This document shows positions 5,548-6,719 of a stretch of 6,719 bases of DNA, one piece after another; the stretch's first letter is position 1; the number at the start of each line of letters is the position of its first letter. The notes beneath the pieces were generated by a model. That model was not told the origin of the DNA, made no database searches, and saw nothing but the letters and a program-made list of their open reading frames with translations. Made by a program: the position numbers and the translations under genes. The stretch is from the NCBI GenBank assembly GCA_015662325.1, contig DQUJ01000060.1, forward strand, positions 1 to 6,719, written 5' to 3'. The stretch comes from Leucothrix mucor (GTDB taxonomy: Bacteria > Pseudomonadota > Gammaproteobacteria > Thiotrichales > Thiotrichaceae).

Positions 5548-5572
5548 TTTATCATTCTCTAACTAAATATAT

Positions 5573-5621
5573 TAACCATAGAGAACACAGAGAGAGATAT
5601 CCTTTGTGTTCTTTGTGGTTA
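5573..5621. repeat. 20-bp imperfect palindrome between hscA and fdx
   Basis: Arms 5573-5592 (TAACCATAGAGAACACAGAG) and 5602-5621 (CTTTGTGTTCTTTGTGGTTA) match as inverted copies at 17 of 20 positions around a 9-base loop. It resembles AACCACAAAGAACACAAAG elements that I have seen dispersed in bacterial intergenic DNA, recalled and not checked. The three mismatches become G-U pairs in plus-sense RNA but A-C mismatches in the isc mRNA sense. It starts 2 bp after the hscA stop codon and has no U-tract. It is a possible mobile palindrome or transcript-processing site within the operon. Confidence 0.7.
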
Positions 5622-5623
5622 GA

Positions 5624-6719
5624 TTATTTTTTAAACTCATCAACATTATGACCAGCCATTGCAGTTTTAACATTATCATTCATACGACGCGCTACGTAAA
5701 ATTCAGCTGCTTTTTCCATGCTTTCTATGGCAGTTTTAACTTCTTCTGCATCATCACTGGAATCTTTCACTTTCTGTAATACAGAACGCGCATCAATGAG
5801 TAGCTTCATTTCCTTATCATTGAGCATTGTATCTGCATCGGATTTCATGGCTGAATCTAAAGCTTCTAATGTCCTATCTGCTTCGACTAATTGTTCACGC
5901 AAACGTCGTGCTTCCATATCCACTTTAGCATTATCCATCGAATCACGAATCATGCCTTCAATTTGGCTATCCGTCAGTCCATAAGAAGGTTTTACTTCAA
6001 TACTGGATTTAACACCGGTTGTTTCTTCTTCGGCATGCACGTTTAACAAACCATCCGCATCCACTTGAAAGGTAACTTTAATACGCGCAGCACCAGCCAC
6101 CATCGGTGGAATCCCTTTTAAGGCAAACTTAGCTAAGGAGCGATTCTCTTCTACTGTTTCACGTTCACCTTGCAAAATATGCACGGTCATTGCCGTTTGA
6201 TCATTTTTAAACGTCGTAAATTCTTGGGCGCGGGTAATAGGAATAGTGGTGTTACGTGCAATCACTTTTTCAACTAAGCCACCGTAGGTTTCTAAACCTA
6301 ATGAGAGCGGAATCACATCCAGCAACAGCATTTCTTCATCGGGCTTATTGCCAGCTAAAACATCGGCTTGTAATGCCGCACCAATGGCAACGACCTTATC
6401 AGGGTCGATACTTACTAAGGGCGGTTGATCAAAAAATTCACCTACTTTTTCACGAATTATGGGCATTCGGGTAGAACCACCCACCATCACCACATCATGA
6501 ACCTTATCTTTATTTAAATCGGCGTCACGTAACGCGCGTCGACAAGCCAATAGCGTTTTTTTCACCAAGGGGGCAACCATTTGATTAAAATCAGAACGAC
6601 TCAATGTTGATTGCCAATCACCCAATTTAACCGTGGTTTCATCTGTATTCGACGATAATTCTGACAATGCTTCTTTAACCCGTCGCGCTTCTACCATGGC
6701 ATGATGAGTTAAGGAACTG
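5624..6719 (-). CDS. hscA: HscA, ISC-specific Hsp70 chaperone (5' end outside window)
   Basis: The frame is open to the window edge and the first complete codon is 6716-6718, so the last 364 residues are visible, about 60 percent of the usual 616 or so. HscA is the cytoplasmic Hsp70 that, with HscB, binds the LPPVK motif of IscU and drives cluster release using ATP. Visible in order are the end of the nucleotide-binding domain with MVGGSTRMP and [19 protein letters not shown], then the interdomain linker [14 protein letters not shown]. After these come the beta substrate-binding domain ([29 protein letters not shown]) and the helical lid to the C-terminus. The wording [20 protein letters not shown] and [13 protein letters not shown] is diagnostic of HscA over DnaK, as is the absence of the DnaK EEVD-like tail. 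An internal ATG at 6695-6697 is not the start, because homology continues upstream of it. Downstream are fdx and iscX in the classic order. Confidence 0.96.
   Translation of the reverse strand, partial: SSLTHHAMVEARRVKEALSELSSNTDETTVKLGDWQSTLSRSDFNQMVAPLVKKTLLACRRALRDADLNKDKVHDVVMVGGSTRMPIIREKVGEFFDQPPLVSIDPDKVVAIGAALQADVLAGNKPDEEMLLLDVIPLSLGLETYGGLVEKVIARNTTIPITRAQEFTTFKNDQTAMTVHILQGERETVEENRSLAKFALKGIPPMVAGAARIKVTFQVDADGLLNVHAEEETTGVKSSIEVKPSYGLTDSQIEGMIRDSMDNAKVDMEARRLREQLVEADRTLEALDSAMKSDADTMLNDKEMKLLIDARSVLQKVKDSSDDAEEVKTAIESMEKAAEFYVARRMNDNVKTAMAGHNVDEFKK

Noticed and set aside
5718..6474. Two plus-strand open frames opposite hscA
   Set aside because: Both are antisense to well-conserved HscA sequence. 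They are Ser/Leu-rich translations with no domain signs.
1..6719. CRISPR array, tRNA, rRNA or riboswitch
   Set aside because: I found no regularly spaced repeats, cloverleaf with conserved T-loop, rRNA motif or known aptamer core on either strand.

Overview
The window looks like chromosomal DNA from a moderately AT-rich gammaproteobacterium. The main evidence is the right half: a housekeeping ISC iron-sulfur assembly operon in proteobacterial style (hscA, then a [2Fe-2S] ferredoxin, then iscX). Its protein sequences are close to the E. coli proteins as I recall them. The left half adds a CvfB-type S1-like RNA-binding protein tail, a DUF2164 relic and a DUF3465 protein, all families seen in gammaproteobacteria. 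I cannot name the genus.

Layout, left to right. (1) 1-180, plus strand: C-terminal end of a CvfB/YitL-like protein. (2) 181-556: no intact gene, but it holds a clearly decayed DUF2164 gene with one frameshift and several in-frame TAA codons. (3) 557-4059, plus strand: a tight three-gene unit. It encodes a membrane-anchored GTPase with a DUF697-like tail, a second related GTPase without an N-terminal membrane anchor, and a membrane-anchored DUF3465 protein. The second GTPase most likely starts at a GTG inside the first gene, behind a perfect Shine-Dalgarno, giving a 68-bp overlap. The third gene starts 1 bp after the second ends. (4) 4081-4431, minus strand: a small thioredoxin-fold protein, convergent with the GTPase unit. 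(5) 4432-4600: a noncoding gap with two inverted repeats, one resembling a dispersed REP-like palindrome. (6) 4601-6719, minus strand: the 3' end of the isc operon, read right to left as hscA (5' end beyond the window), fdx, an unrecognised three-helix membrane protein, and iscX.

How the genes work together: HscA, Fdx and IscX serve iron-sulfur cluster assembly and transfer on the IscU scaffold. Fdx supplies electrons, HscA is the dedicated Hsp70, and IscX modulates iron or sulfur flow. The membrane gene between fdx and iscX is not part of the standard operon and is visibly AT-richer than its neighbours. The two GTPases and the DUF3465 protein appear co-translated. I infer that they form a membrane-associated module, with cytoplasmic GTPase domains and a probably periplasmic DUF3465 domain. 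Its function is unknown, and it is the best candidate here for an undescribed system.
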